Assembly (NCBI GenBank): GCA_001789205.1
Contig: MFYT01000096.1
Coordinates: forward strand, 85,522 to 117,891
Source of the DNA: Candidatus Raymondbacteria bacterium RIFOXYA2_FULL_49_16
GTDB taxonomy: Bacteria > Fibrobacterota > OXYB2-FULL-49-7 > XYB2-FULL-49-35
Direction: 5' to 3'
Length of the DNA stretch: 32,370 bases
The position numbers and the translations under genes were made by a program. Of the stretch, positions 14,664 through 23,745 are shown in pieces. The notes below the pieces were generated by a model. It was not told the DNA's origin and made no database searches. It was given only the letters and a program-made list of their open reading frames with translations. How positions within the stretch are numbered: the first letter of the stretch is position 1; the number at the start of each line of letters is the position of its first letter.

Positions 14664-15730
14664 GCGCCCCTCTTTTTCGCGTACGCATAATAGGCCGCGC
14701 AGGTCCCTTCGCTCGAAACCATGCACGCACCCACAGGTTCCGACGGCGTACACTGCCTGGCAAAAAGGGCGCAGTCGTATGGCGTCTTCACTCCTCTTAA
14801 TATTTTACCGCAGATGCATGCGGGATTTTCATCGTCAGACTCTATCGCAATATCTGAAAAAATCAATTCAGCGTCAAAGGCCGCGTATTCCCTGCGTATT
14901 TTTAAACCGCTGCCCGGTATGCGTCCCACGCCACGCCACATAGCATCGCACGGTTCAAAAACCTCCTGTATAATACGCTGGGCAGCCAGGTTTCCTTCGG
15001 GCGTAACGCTCCGGGAATATTCTATCTCAACACTGGACCGACCTTCAACAATCTGGCGTAACAACATCTCTATGGCGCCAACCATGTCCATTGGCTCAAA
15101 ACCAGCCACAACGCAGGGGACCTTGTGCTTTTCCGCTAGAAACGCATAAGCGTTCGATCCAATGACAACGCTGACATGCCCAGGGCAGAGAAAACCATTG
15201 ATATCAATGGGTCCGGCTGAAACAAGAGCGGCCATTGCCGCTGGCATTGTTTTGTGCATGCACAGGACTGAAAAATTGGCCACACCTGTCTCAGCGCTGT
15301 TTTTAATGGTCCATGCCACACCGGGAACAGTTGTCTCAAACCCCACACCTAAAAAGACAACCCGTTTGTCCGGGTTTTTTCGTGCCAGGTCCAAAGCATC
15401 GAGCGGGGAATATACCACATGTACATGGCCGCCCTGGGCACGCACGCGTTCGAGCGATGTAGTGCTTCCAGGAACCTTGATCATGTCGCCAAAGGTGGCC
15501 ACGATTGTGTCAGGACAACCGGCAATGGCAATGGCTTTGTTGATTGAATCGTTTGCCGTGACACAGACCGGACATCCGGGCCCGGAAATGAGTGACAGCC
15601 GCTCTGGAAGCAGGGAACGCAGTCCAGACCTGAAGGCCGCCATGGTATGAGTACCGCATACTTCCATGAACTTAAGCGGCTGTTTTGCCTCTGCAAAAAG
15701 CGCGTACACCTGTTCAATGCGTTTATTCAT
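14660..15730 (-). CDS. hypD: [NiFe]-hydrogenase maturation protein HypD
   Basis: HypD scaffold, about 356 residues, which with HypC assembles Fe(CN)2CO for [NiFe]-hydrogenases. Signature stretches are MEVCGTHTMA, SGPGCPVCV, GVGFETTVP, LCPGHVS, GFEPMDM and the C-terminal cluster region with CICG. The conserved Cys of GTHT and GPGCPVC motifs are all present. The start is taken at the ATG at 15730, which overlaps the hypC end by 8 bases and has AGGA about 10 bases upstream. ATG 15739 is an alternative that would add three residues. It overlaps hypE by 4 bases. Confidence 0.96.
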   Translation of the reverse strand: MNKRIEQVYALFAEAKQPLKFMEVCGTHTMAAFRSGLRSLLPERLSLISGPGCPVCVTANDSINKAIAIAGCPDTIVATFGDMIKVPGSTTSLERVRAQGGHVHVVYSPLDALDLARKNPDKRVVFLGVGFETTVPGVAWTIKNSAETGVANFSVLCMHKTMPAAMAALVSAGPIDINGFLCPGHVSVVIGSNAYAFLAEKHKVPCVVAGFEPMDMVGAIEMLLRQIVEGRSSVEIEYSRSVTPEGNLAAQRIIQEVFEPCDAMWRGVGRIPGSGLKIRREYAAFDAELIFSDIAIESDDENPACICGKILRGVKTPYDCALFARQCTPSEPVGACMVSSEGTCAAYYAYAKKRGA

Positions 15731-15971
15731 GCGGACCATGTCCTGGCGCGCCAGGTTCAACACTGCGCATTTCATCCATCAGACCGTTGAACTCAGCCAC
15801 ATCAGCTTCAGACCATTTTTGAATGGCAAATCCGGCATGAACAATAACATGGTCGCCAACCTTCGGGTCTGGGATGAGCGAAACAACCACTTCCCGCCGT
15901 ATGCCTTCAGTATCAATGATCGCCTTTTCACCGTCTATACTCACAATTTTCGCTGGTACTGCAAGACACAT
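15723..15971 (-). CDS. hypC: [NiFe]-hydrogenase maturation chaperone HypC
   Basis: An 82-residue HypC/HybG chaperone that carries the iron centre with HypD and hands it to the hydrogenase large subunit. The N-terminus must be Met-Cys so that Cys2 is exposed. The ATG at 15971 gives MCLAVPAK exactly, so the slightly longer start at 15977 is rejected. The OB-like core shows the VGDHVIVHAGFAI motif. The tail is Gly/Pro/His-rich and short. It lies 18 bases after hypF and overlaps hypD. Confidence 0.96.
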   Translation of the reverse strand: MCLAVPAKIVSIDGEKAIIDTEGIRREVVVSLIPDPKVGDHVIVHAGFAIQKWSEADVAEFNGLMDEMRSVEPGAPGHGPHE

Positions 15972-15989
15972 AAACAACCGCCATTCCGG

Positions 15990-18236
15990 TTAATAAATAC
16001 TGTTTGCCAGGGCGACAACAGCCTGGCCAAGGGCAATACCGCTATCGTTTGGCGACACAAGAGAATGAAAATATACAACAAAGCCTTTTGCCAGTAAAGC
16101 GCTGATTGTGCGTTCAAGCAGCAGGGCGTTTTGAAACACTCCTCCGGACAACACCACATGGCCAATTTTCTCCTGCTCCCGCAACTGAACACACATAGCC
16201 GTCGCTGCCTGTGCCATGGTTTCGTGAAACCGGACAGCGCACACGCTCGCCGCGGTTTCTCCGGCAACAATTTCACGAATGGCCGGGCCAAGAGACAACT
16301 CAAGAAGATCTCCCGTACTATACAGGTCATAAGCAAAAGGTTCTCCAGTCTGACCCCGGGCATTTGCCTGGAGCCGGACTGCTGCCTGTCCCTCGTACGA
16401 GGCAGTATCACAGAAGCCCAAAAACGCTGACACAGCGTCGAACAACCTGCCTGCACTCGACGTAAGTGGCGAATTAATGCCTTTTTCCATGAGCGAAAAC
16501 AACAGGCCCATTTCTTTTTCAGACATACGACCTGACAGTTTTTCCACTTCAAGCCCTTCGGTCTTGAGCACACTCAGCGCCATGCGTACCGGATGCATAA
16601 CAGCCTCTTCACCGCCAGGCATGGGATATTGCTTAAGCCTGCCCACTCGTCTGAACCCTTTCAAATCGACCACTAAAAACTCTCCACCCCATATGGAGCC
16701 ATCGGTCCCAAAACCAGTACCATCAAAGGCAATACCAATAACCGGCCCTTGTATGCGGTTCTCTGCCATGCACGATGCAATATGAGCATGGTGGTGCTGT
16801 ACTGGAACCACTGATCTCTTGCCCAAAGCATGCGCATACCTGGTTGAATGATAATCAGGGTGCATATCGCAGGCAACAATCGCCGGATCTATCCCTAAAA
16901 GCTTCATTAGATCATTCACTGATTCACCGTAAAATAAATGACTTGTGTATTCGACCATGTCGCCGATATATTGCGATAAATAAGCTTTGTCTCCCCGGGT
17001 CATGCAAAAGGTGTTTTTTTGATCTGCCCCGCATGCAAGTATTGGTGGCCCCTCTTTGAGAAGCACAATGGGATAGGGCACAAACCCGCGCGAACGTCTG
17101 AGAACCACCCGCTTTTCACCAGAATAAGCAACAACCGAATCATCACAGCGCCTGACAATAGGCCGGTTGTGAATAAGAGCATAGTCTGCGATAGTGCCCA
17201 GAAATGGAACCAGAGCCTCCTCTGTTGCAACAATGGGTTCTTCCGACCTGTTGCAACTGGTCATTACCAGGGGCAACGACTTTTCGAGCAAAAGATGGTG
17301 CAGCGGCGTATATGGCAAAAATGCGCCAACATCATGAGTGTCAGGTGATACCAGGACCGGCAACTTCGAAAAAGCGAGTAATGCAAGTACAACAATTGGC
17401 CTGGCAGGCGAAACCAGTTCTTTTTCCTCAATCGAGGAAACACGGCAATAATCCCTGATCTGCTCCAGAGAGCTGAACATGACTGCAAAGGCCTTGTGAG
17501 GCCGGTTCTTCCTTTGGCGAAGCGTGTTCAATGCGCTGCTATTGTGCGCAGAGCAGCACAAATGGTAACCTCCCAGCCCTTTGATTGCGACAATAACTCC
17601 CTGCTCTAGAAGCCGCTTTGTTTCCACTACAGGATCATCAGTTTGAATTTTGTCGCCGGAGCTGTTCAGCAACGTGAGTCCTGGTCCGCATACAGCACAG
17701 GCATTGGGCTGCGCATCAAAACGCCGGTCGCGAGGATCTGCATATTCCCTTTGACACGCAGGACACATGCCAAAGCTATGCATGGAAGTGCGTTCGCGAT
17801 CGTAGGGAAGCTCCCTGATAATAGTAAAACGGGGCCCGCAATCAGTGCAATTCAGAAAAGGATATTTGAAACGCCGGTCAGAAGAGTCAAAAAGTTCGGC
17901 CATGCATTGTGAACAAGTGGCAATATCAGCGGGCATGCCTGCGAGAAGGTCACCTGACCGTTCGCTCGATCGAATGGAAAACCCGGTCTCTCCAGTCGCC
18001 AACAGCTCTTCCGTGATACAGGATGATATGATTGCCTGGGAAGGCGGCGACCCGGTAATGCGCTGGGAAAACTCCGCAAGAGCCTCTTCCTCCCCTTCGG
18101 CCTCAATGATCACACCCAAGGGCGTATTGGAGACAAAACCGGCAATAGCACATGACTCAGCATGCCGGAAAACCGCGGGTCTGAATCCCACGCCCTGCAC
18201 GCAGCCGTTGACAACAAACCTACGCCGTTTTTTCAT
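15990..18236 (-). CDS. hypF: Carbamoyltransferase HypF
   Basis: A 748-residue full-length HypF, which makes the cyanide precursor from carbamoyl phosphate and ATP and loads it onto the HypE C-terminal Cys. Domains: acylphosphatase (GCVQGVGFRP, 11-20), the paired zinc fingers with four CxxC motifs (CSQC, CTDC, CPAC, CAVC), a YrdC-like nucleotide-binding domain (LGGYHLCCSA, RPHKAFAVM), and the C-terminal Kae1/carbamoyltransferase domain (HHHAHIASCMAE, AFDGTGFGTDG, SSAGRLFDAVSA, LSGGVFQN). The ATG at 18236 is preferred to a TTG at 18263. It overlaps the end of hypB by 17 bases. Confidence 0.96.
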   Translation of the reverse strand: MKKRRRFVVNGCVQGVGFRPAVFRHAESCAIAGFVSNTPLGVIIEAEGEEEALAEFSQRITGSPPSQAIISSCITEELLATGETGFSIRSSERSGDLLAGMPADIATCSQCMAELFDSSDRRFKYPFLNCTDCGPRFTIIRELPYDRERTSMHSFGMCPACQREYADPRDRRFDAQPNACAVCGPGLTLLNSSGDKIQTDDPVVETKRLLEQGVIVAIKGLGGYHLCCSAHNSSALNTLRQRKNRPHKAFAVMFSSLEQIRDYCRVSSIEEKELVSPARPIVVLALLAFSKLPVLVSPDTHDVGAFLPYTPLHHLLLEKSLPLVMTSCNRSEEPIVATEEALVPFLGTIADYALIHNRPIVRRCDDSVVAYSGEKRVVLRRSRGFVPYPIVLLKEGPPILACGADQKNTFCMTRGDKAYLSQYIGDMVEYTSHLFYGESVNDLMKLLGIDPAIVACDMHPDYHSTRYAHALGKRSVVPVQHHHAHIASCMAENRIQGPVIGIAFDGTGFGTDGSIWGGEFLVVDLKGFRRVGRLKQYPMPGGEEAVMHPVRMALSVLKTEGLEVEKLSGRMSEKEMGLLFSLMEKGINSPLTSSAGRLFDAVSAFLGFCDTASYEGQAAVRLQANARGQTGEPFAYDLYSTGDLLELSLGPAIREIVAGETAASVCAVRFHETMAQAATAMCVQLREQEKIGHVVLSGGVFQNALLLERTISALLAKGFVVYFHSLVSPNDSGIALGQAVVALANSIY

Positions 18237-18882
18237 GCCTTGCCAAACCCGATATCCAGTCAATCCACTGGGAAAATCCTGATGCGGTAAAGGAGGATAT
18301 CTCGAACACGGGCACTGCGCTGTTCACTTGTTTCACATATCCCATGCACGCAGCCAGATCGAACCGAAGGTGCGGCAAAAGGTCTGTTTTGGTGAGCACA
18401 ACCGCGCCCGACTCCCTGAAAAGAGAGGGATATTTGATGGGCTTATCTTCACCTTCGGTAACGCTTAAAAAAGCCACTTTCATATGTTCGCCAATATCGA
18501 ATTCAGCGGGACAGACCATATTGCCCACATTTTCCACAATCACCACATCAAGATCGTTAAGGGGCAGGTCTCTAAGTCCGTGATACACGAGCTTTGCCGA
18601 CAAATGGCACGCGCCGCCCGTGATAAGCTGGTATGCGATGACCTGCACAGCGTGCAGCCGTTCCGCGTCGCGCGTTGTTTCAACATCGCCTTCGAGTACG
18701 GCAAACCGGACTTTTTTTCCCAGGGCTTCCGCGGTTTTTTCCAGAAAAGTGGTCTTGCCGCAGCCGGGCGATCCGATAAAATTCAACATGAGCACTTTTT
18801 TTTCTTTGAGCAAACCCCGGCATTTTTCAGCCCAGACATCGTTAGCTCCCATCAAATTGCGGTAGACCTTTATTTCACTCAT
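18220..18882 (-). CDS. hypB: Hydrogenase nickel-insertion GTPase HypB
   Basis: A 220-residue HypB, the GTPase that supplies nickel to the hydrogenase large subunit together with HypA. It shows the P-loop GSPGCGKT (37-44), the metal-site residues Cys91, His93 and Cys124 in ENVGNMVCP, and the TKTDLLP guanine-binding loop (164-170). There is no His-rich nickel-storage extension and no N-terminal CxxCGC motif, as in many shorter HypB proteins. The ATG at 18882 follows GAGG and overlaps the end of hypA by 8 bases. Confidence 0.96.
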   Translation of the reverse strand: MSEIKVYRNLMGANDVWAEKCRGLLKEKKVLMLNFIGSPGCGKTTFLEKTAEALGKKVRFAVLEGDVETTRDAERLHAVQVIAYQLITGGACHLSAKLVYHGLRDLPLNDLDVVIVENVGNMVCPAEFDIGEHMKVAFLSVTEGEDKPIKYPSLFRESGAVVLTKTDLLPHLRFDLAACMGYVKQVNSAVPVFEISSFTASGFSQWIDWISGLARHEKTA

Positions 18883-19237
18883 TGTCCACAACCTCTATGC
18901 TTTCAAGAAAAAGCTCGCGTCCGCCCGTCAATTTCCCCTCGATCGCCCCGCATTTGGCACAGATAAACCCGATCACCGGCCCCTGGAGTTCACCTTCCCA
19001 TGCGCACAGTGCGCACACACCCGTTGCCGGTGCGCGTACAATTTCAAGCACCGATGAATCAGCGCAGGTATCTTTAGTCAGGGTCTCGTAGGCAAACTGT
19101 AGTGTGTCTGGAACAATCTGGCGGAGATCGCCGACCTTCACGCGCGCTCTGACCACTCGTTTGGATACAGGTCCGGCTGCAGCAGCCTCAGCGATAATTG
19201 CCTCCACCAATCCCTGGCAAATAGAAAATTCATGCAT
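18875..19237 (-). CDS. hypA: Hydrogenase nickel-insertion protein HypA
   Basis: A 120-residue HypA, the nickel metallochaperone working with HypB. The invariant MHE start (nickel ligands Met1, His2, Glu3) fixes the start at 19237; in-frame codons back to 19345 lie inside rex and are rejected. The structural zinc site is Cys75, Cys78, Cys93 and Cys96. It starts 34 bases after rex on the same strand, with no clear ribosome-binding site, which fits co-transcription with rex as the first hyp gene. Length is normal. Confidence 0.95.
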   Translation of the reverse strand: MHEFSICQGLVEAIIAEAAAAGPVSKRVVRARVKVGDLRQIVPDTLQFAYETLTKDTCADSSVLEIVRAPATGVCALCAWEGELQGPVIGFICAKCGAIEGKLTGGRELFLESIEVVDNE

Positions 19238-19271
19238 AAACGGAAAAAATACGATGCTGTGCTGGGAATGA

Positions 19272-19943
19272 TCAAGAAATAGCGGAAATACCCTCTTCGT
19301 TGTCTCGCAGGGCCGCCTGGCCGGCCTTGTCCTGGGCATTGACAAAATAGATCATGTTCTCGAGTTCTACGGCAAGATTCACGTTTGTTACAATGCACCC
19401 GTCAGTCACTTTCAGCTCAATGGGCGAAAAATTGAGCACACCCTTGATGCCCGCCTTGCACATAAGGTCAAAAGTCTGCTGAGCCGCAATATCCGGCACG
19501 CATAAAATGGCTATCCGTATGCCATGGTCTTTTATAAACGGGACCAGTCTCTCGAGCGGCAGCACTTCAACGCCCATTTTACTGTTCTGCTTCGCCGGAT
19601 CAATATCAAAGGCCGCCTCGACTTTAATACCCTCTTTCTCAAAATTCTTGTATTTGAGCAGCGCGGATCCCAGATTTCCCGCACCAACAAGCACCACCTG
19701 CTGCACTTCGTTCTTGCCCAGAATATCGTTCAATTTTTCTATCAGCTGTTCAATGACATATCCTCCCCGCTTGTTGCCCATAATATTAAAAAGGGAAAAA
19801 TCTTTACGCACCTGGGCTGAAGTCACGCCAACTGCGTCAGCGAGATAACTGGAAAAAATCTTGAAAAAACCAAGGGATTTGAAACGATGCAAGGCGTTCT
19901 TATACCGAGAAAGCCTTAATACGCAGTTTTTGTTTGTGACCAT
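19272..19943 (-). CDS. rex: Redox-sensing transcriptional repressor Rex
   Basis: A 223-residue Rex. It binds operators when NAD+ is high and is released by NADH, controlling fermentative, hydrogenase and respiratory genes. The N-terminal winged helix contains SLGFFKIFSSYLADAVGVTS-like sequence and VRKDFS. The Rossmann domain has GAGNLG (87-92) and the AAFDIDPAKQN NAD-binding strand. The C-terminal NLAVELENMIYFVN matches the domain-swapped helix. It heads the hyp operon, so hydrogenase maturation is probably under NADH/NAD+ control. I found no convincing Rex operator in its own upstream region by eye. Confidence 0.95.
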   Translation of the reverse strand: MVTNKNCVLRLSRYKNALHRFKSLGFFKIFSSYLADAVGVTSAQVRKDFSLFNIMGNKRGGYVIEQLIEKLNDILGKNEVQQVVLVGAGNLGSALLKYKNFEKEGIKVEAAFDIDPAKQNSKMGVEVLPLERLVPFIKDHGIRIAILCVPDIAAQQTFDLMCKAGIKGVLNFSPIELKVTDGCIVTNVNLAVELENMIYFVNAQDKAGQAALRDNEEGISAIS

Positions 19944-19949
19944 TGCTTT

Positions 19950-20024
19950 TTAACACCTCTCTTTTTCCAAGTCTTCATTGAATCTCTTCAAACATTCAGG
20001 ACACAATTCGGATGTTATTTCCAT
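19950..20024 (-). CDS. Possible 24-residue Cys-containing leader ORF ahead of rex
   Basis: A minus-strand ATG at 20024 opens a 24-codon frame with Cys8, Cys11 and Cys24 (LCPECLKRFNEDLEKERC at its end). It stops 6 bases before the rex ATG, and the rex ribosome-binding site (GAGAGGTG) lies inside its last codons. The composition is protein-like and resembles half of a zinc ribbon. No Shine-Dalgarno sequence precedes its own ATG, so translation is uncertain. It may be a leader peptide, a remnant, or chance. Confidence 0.25.
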   Translation of the reverse strand: MEITSELCPECLKRFNEDLEKERC

Positions 20025-20154
20025 ATGGGAAAAGTGGTTTAATATGGTTCAAAACCCCATCATTTGTTCGTAGACCACTGCACATATAACATTATCAATG
20101 AGTGCCTGTGTGTTTTTTGTGTTTTTTAAATTACTGTAATATTTCCATCATGTA

Positions 20155-22878
20155 TTATCCTAAATCATTTGATTTTGTTTTTCCTGTTTCGTGAGCAGAC
20201 CCTTTATATGCCTTGAAGCCCTCCAACAATTGCCGGAATGAAGTGGGGTTGTATTTCTTGAAGCTTTCTTCATCCACGTAAGTGAAGTCGTATTTCACTT
20301 CTGTCTGCACTCGGTTGATGTCTTCGCACCATTGCCGCAGCCGGGCCATTTTTAGCGGTACATCCAGGTCTTCCTGCCCTTTGGTTTCGACAATAACAAT
20401 CCGCTTATCAGACAGCTTGACCATAAAATCCGGGTAGTAGTTGGAAATGTCGCCATCGGCTTTCACGTAGTCCAACTTGAAATGCACTGCCATGTAGTTC
20501 TTCGCGAAAGAGACCACATCACTGCAATCCTCCAAGAATGCGGCAAACTGAAGCTCCAGTTGGCTGTCACCAATGATACGATTAAAGATGCTTTTCTTCG
20601 GAACAAGGTAACCTTGGTCCTTTGCCACAAAAGGCCGGGTCTGGCGCAATTTGATCGTGTCCCGGATTTCAGCGTCGCCTTTGTCCCGGACAGTCAGCGC
20701 GTTGATGGCTTTTTTAAAGGTCTCAATCAGCGTCTTTGTGGCAGGCAGTTCTGATAGGTTGCGTAATGTGTTTGGTTCTTCCAGCACCACTTGGCGGTCG
20801 AACAACTCCTCTTGCACAAACGTCTTGACCTTGCCATACAGCACGTCATATCCGCTGACCAGGCGCAGGTCTTTCATGATGGTTTGCGCAAAATAGCCGA
20901 TCACGCTGCGGTAGTCAGCAACGCCGGCTGTGTCGAGAATCGTGGTATGGGTAATCTTGCCGTCAGCTATGTCCTTGAATACGATTTCCCGTTGTTCTTC
21001 CTCGCTGAACTGCAGATACAACAATCGCTGATGTTCCATTGCTTCAATGTCCAGATCGACCAGGTTTTTATATTCCCTGTATACACGAGGGCTCAACACT
21101 GGGATTTCAATATCCAGCGCATCAAGGTCCTTCTTTTTGTTTTCTTTGTCTACCTCAACCACCAGCGGCGTTTTCGGTCCTGTTCCCTCCCCCATCGCCT
21201 TGTGCTCCAGAACCACACCTTCGGCCTGAATGGATTCCACGAACTCCATAAAGGCATTGGTGCCAACCACACTGACATACTCTTCGACATCGCCGGGATA
21301 CATTTTACGCAAGCCGCGGCCCAGTGTCTGCTCGGGAAGAATGTTGCTTTGGGCAGCATATGCACGCAGGCCCACAATAGTGGTGACATTTCGTACATCC
21401 CACCCTTCCTTGAGCATCATTACCGAAATGATGGCCTTGTACGGGCTGTCTTTTCCATCAATTTCATTGGCCTGTTTGCGCAGTTTCTCCAACTCATCTT
21501 TGTCCTTGCCAGAGACGGATTCGGAAATCTCACCATTATTTTTAGTGTGAATAACCAGTACGGCATCTTTTAAATCCGGGTAATTCCCTTCCAGATACTC
21601 AGCCACGTCATCACAGTTGCGGGTGTCATCGGTCATCACGAATAAAATGGCCTTTTTGCCCATCTTTTCGTGTTCAGTATATGCTTTGCGCCATTCAATC
21701 ACGCCCAGATGGATATAATCAGCGTATTTCTCCGTGTATTTTGCGCTCTGACGCTCCTGCAACTTAGCACGGCTCGGAGCATCAGGCAAAACAGGATGTT
21801 TGACAACATTCTGTGATATTGCCTCTACCAGCGGGTAATCTGCCACGGTCTGCACAAAGATTGCGCCGTTGGTATGCTTAGGCGTGGCTGTCGTGTCCAC
21901 CTGCATGGAAAGAGCTGCCCCTTTCTGCTTCAGGCGGTTGTGTATGTCTTCGATTGATTTAAACCAGGCCATACGAGGGTCATGAATATGGTGCGCCTCA
22001 TCATTCAACACCATCAGTTCCTCTATGTCCCTGACTATCATGCCCAAATCCACCTTGGAATCAGTTGTCGCGCCCGTGGGCCACTTTCCCAGGAAATAGT
22101 CCCGCATATCTTCATCTTCCGGTGATGGTGGAATATCATCGCCCGAATAAACCCGGTGAATGTTGGTCAGGAAAATATTTCCGGTTGGCCGGGTTATGCG
22201 TACCTCGTCCTGCAGATGCAATGTCAGTTGAAAATCATCGTGCCAGTTGTGGCCGTCCACGCCATTATCTGGCAGCACCGGATCGTCAAAGAAAATACGG
22301 AGACCCTGAAAATCCCGATAAATTCTGTCCAAAACAATGATGTTGGGCGTAATGACCAGGAAGTTGCGTGACAGTTCCGATTCCGGCTCGTAGAGCTTGT
22401 GATAAAAACTCCACGCCAGCACCAGGCTCAGCACTTTGGTCTTGCCGCTGCCTGTTGCCATCTTAACCACGAACCGCCGCCAGGTCTCGTCGAACATGCT
22501 CCCGGATACAAGGCCGCTTCCATCGAAGCGCATCAGGTCGTGCTTGTCCTTGACCCCCACCACATCGTAAAGATAAACAATCGTCTCCAGGGCCTCGCGC
22601 TGGGCAAAGTAGTATTGAAACTCCGCCATGGTCCCGTCGGCCTTTGACAACAGGTGAGGCTTATTAAACCACCAATTGAGCAGGCTCCGGCTGGTGTCTG
22701 TTGCGCCCACATACCCCCCGTCCCGGAACTCTTTCACCTTACGGCGCAGTTCCACCACGAGCGGTGGCATGAGCTTCTCCATGCTGCTTTCGCGTAACGC
22801 CTCATCAGCGGGAAACCAGCGGACGCTTGGGTCTAGAATCGCATAAGGGGATGGCGGAAAGTCTTTATGCAGAGCCAT
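20155..22878 (-). CDS. res: Type III restriction endonuclease subunit Res
   Basis: A 907-residue Res subunit, an ATP-dependent SF2 translocase/nuclease that cuts when two unmethylated Mod sites meet. It shows Walker A MATGSGKT (140-147), the DEAH box NDEAHH (292-297), TATPKH (motif III), QTLGRGLRKM (motif VI), and a C-terminal PD-(D/E)xK nuclease: YYPDF with Asp817, then Glu831 and Lys833 in VETKG. All expected catalytic residues are visible, so it looks active. It begins 6 bases after dinD, as the last gene of mod-dinD-res. The 210 bases after it, up to rex, hold only the possible leader ORF and the rex promoter region. Confidence 0.95.
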   Translation of the reverse strand: MALHKDFPPSPYAILDPSVRWFPADEALRESSMEKLMPPLVVELRRKVKEFRDGGYVGATDTSRSLLNWWFNKPHLLSKADGTMAEFQYYFAQREALETIVYLYDVVGVKDKHDLMRFDGSGLVSGSMFDETWRRFVVKMATGSGKTKVLSLVLAWSFYHKLYEPESELSRNFLVITPNIIVLDRIYRDFQGLRIFFDDPVLPDNGVDGHNWHDDFQLTLHLQDEVRITRPTGNIFLTNIHRVYSGDDIPPSPEDEDMRDYFLGKWPTGATTDSKVDLGMIVRDIEELMVLNDEAHHIHDPRMAWFKSIEDIHNRLKQKGAALSMQVDTTATPKHTNGAIFVQTVADYPLVEAISQNVVKHPVLPDAPSRAKLQERQSAKYTEKYADYIHLGVIEWRKAYTEHEKMGKKAILFVMTDDTRNCDDVAEYLEGNYPDLKDAVLVIHTKNNGEISESVSGKDKDELEKLRKQANEIDGKDSPYKAIISVMMLKEGWDVRNVTTIVGLRAYAAQSNILPEQTLGRGLRKMYPGDVEEYVSVVGTNAFMEFVESIQAEGVVLEHKAMGEGTGPKTPLVVEVDKENKKKDLDALDIEIPVLSPRVYREYKNLVDLDIEAMEHQRLLYLQFSEEEQREIVFKDIADGKITHTTILDTAGVADYRSVIGYFAQTIMKDLRLVSGYDVLYGKVKTFVQEELFDRQVVLEEPNTLRNLSELPATKTLIETFKKAINALTVRDKGDAEIRDTIKLRQTRPFVAKDQGYLVPKKSIFNRIIGDSQLELQFAAFLEDCSDVVSFAKNYMAVHFKLDYVKADGDISNYYPDFMVKLSDKRIVIVETKGQEDLDVPLKMARLRQWCEDINRVQTEVKYDFTYVDEESFKKYNPTSFRQLLEGFKAYKGSAHETGKTKSNDLG

Positions 22879-22884
22879 TGGGGG

Positions 22885-23745
22885 TTACTCGCTTTTCTTC
22901 TTTGCGGGCGTTGCAGCCTTGCCGAATCGCTTACGCTGTTTGGTTACAATCTTTTTGATACTTTCGACTACCGGCAATTCTTCGGGCATAGTGCCGCCCA
23001 GTTCCTGGATGGTTTGGCGCACTTTTGCGCCGACTTCATGATGTGTCCTGTTTGCGGCGGTCTTTCCCTTAATCTGGTCCCGGCGCAGCTTCTCTTCCGC
23101 TTGGGTTGCGCGAAACAGGTTTGCCGCGAGTTCCGTGCTGCCCATATGATCCAGAATCTTCTGGCTCTTTTTCAAGCCTTTCCGCTGGTGAATATCTTCC
23201 TGTTTCAACCCGCCATAAAGACCCATATACCCGTGATTTTGAAAGATGGCGTAGTCTATTGGTTCGATGACACCTGCATTCTTGGCCGCATCGGCCAACT
23301 GGACGTTATGGCGGCGCACCTCTTCACGCAACAGAAACCGCCGATCTTCCTCAATACGCTCGTCCGTCAATTCCTGCCGCCGTGTCTGGATGGCAAAATA
23401 GGTTTGACCCTGCGCTACGATCTCCTTGTTGGGATCAGCGTTCTGAATAACGAGATAGCAGGCATAGCGCGATAGTAGAACAGTTTTAACAGGCCGTTGC
23501 CCACCTTTCCCTATCTCGATCATATCGGTGATATCAACGAAATGATCCTCCAGACGATAGCCGCTGTTAAAACAGGCCATTTTGGCTTTTTCTATGACCC
23601 CCTCAAAATTACGATAATCGCCGTAACTGAGCACCTCGGAAAAGTCACGACTTGACCAAAATTCCATACCCGCATCGTTCACGCGTTTGATCCGCTCGAA
23701 AGGCGAGGTGTGACCGCCGGTTGTCTTTGCGATTTCCTTTGCCAT
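22885..23745 (-). CDS. dinD: DinD-like DNA-damage-inducible protein
   Basis: A 286-residue homologue of DinD, a protein of the Bro-N type fold named for SOS induction in E. coli and reported to antagonise RecA filaments. Typical sequence runs through FERIKRVNDAGMEFWSSRDF, YGDYRNFEGVI, NSGYRLEDHF, VKTVLLSRYACYLVIQNADP and QTYFAIQTRRQEL. The C-terminus ends in a Lys-rich tail. Its ATG shares one base with the mod stop (TAATG), and res follows after 6 bases, so it is embedded in the restriction-modification operon. A role in protecting the host during restriction damage, or in regulating res, is conjecture. Confidence 0.92.
   Translation of the reverse strand: MAKEIAKTTGGHTSPFERIKRVNDAGMEFWSSRDFSEVLSYGDYRNFEGVIEKAKMACFNSGYRLEDHFVDITDMIEIGKGGQRPVKTVLLSRYACYLVIQNADPNKEIVAQGQTYFAIQTRRQELTDERIEEDRRFLLREEVRRHNVQLADAAKNAGVIEPIDYAIFQNHGYMGLYGGLKQEDIHQRKGLKKSQKILDHMGSTELAANLFRATQAEEKLRRDQIKGKTAANRTHHEVGAKVRQTIQELGGTMPEELPVVESIKKIVTKQRKRFGKAATPAKKKSE

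Noticed and set aside
13762-14943. A 393-codon plus-strand ORF.
   Set aside because: It lies antisense to hypE and the end of hypD, which are unmistakable, and its protein is Pro/Ser/Thr-rich without any domain.
19944-20154. Rex operator upstream of rex (autoregulation).
   Set aside because: No sequence close to TTGTGA-N6-TCACAA or TTGTTA-N4/6-TAACAA was found by eye in this stretch.
20791-21573. A 260-codon plus-strand ORF.
   Set aside because: It is antisense to res and its sequence has no family features.
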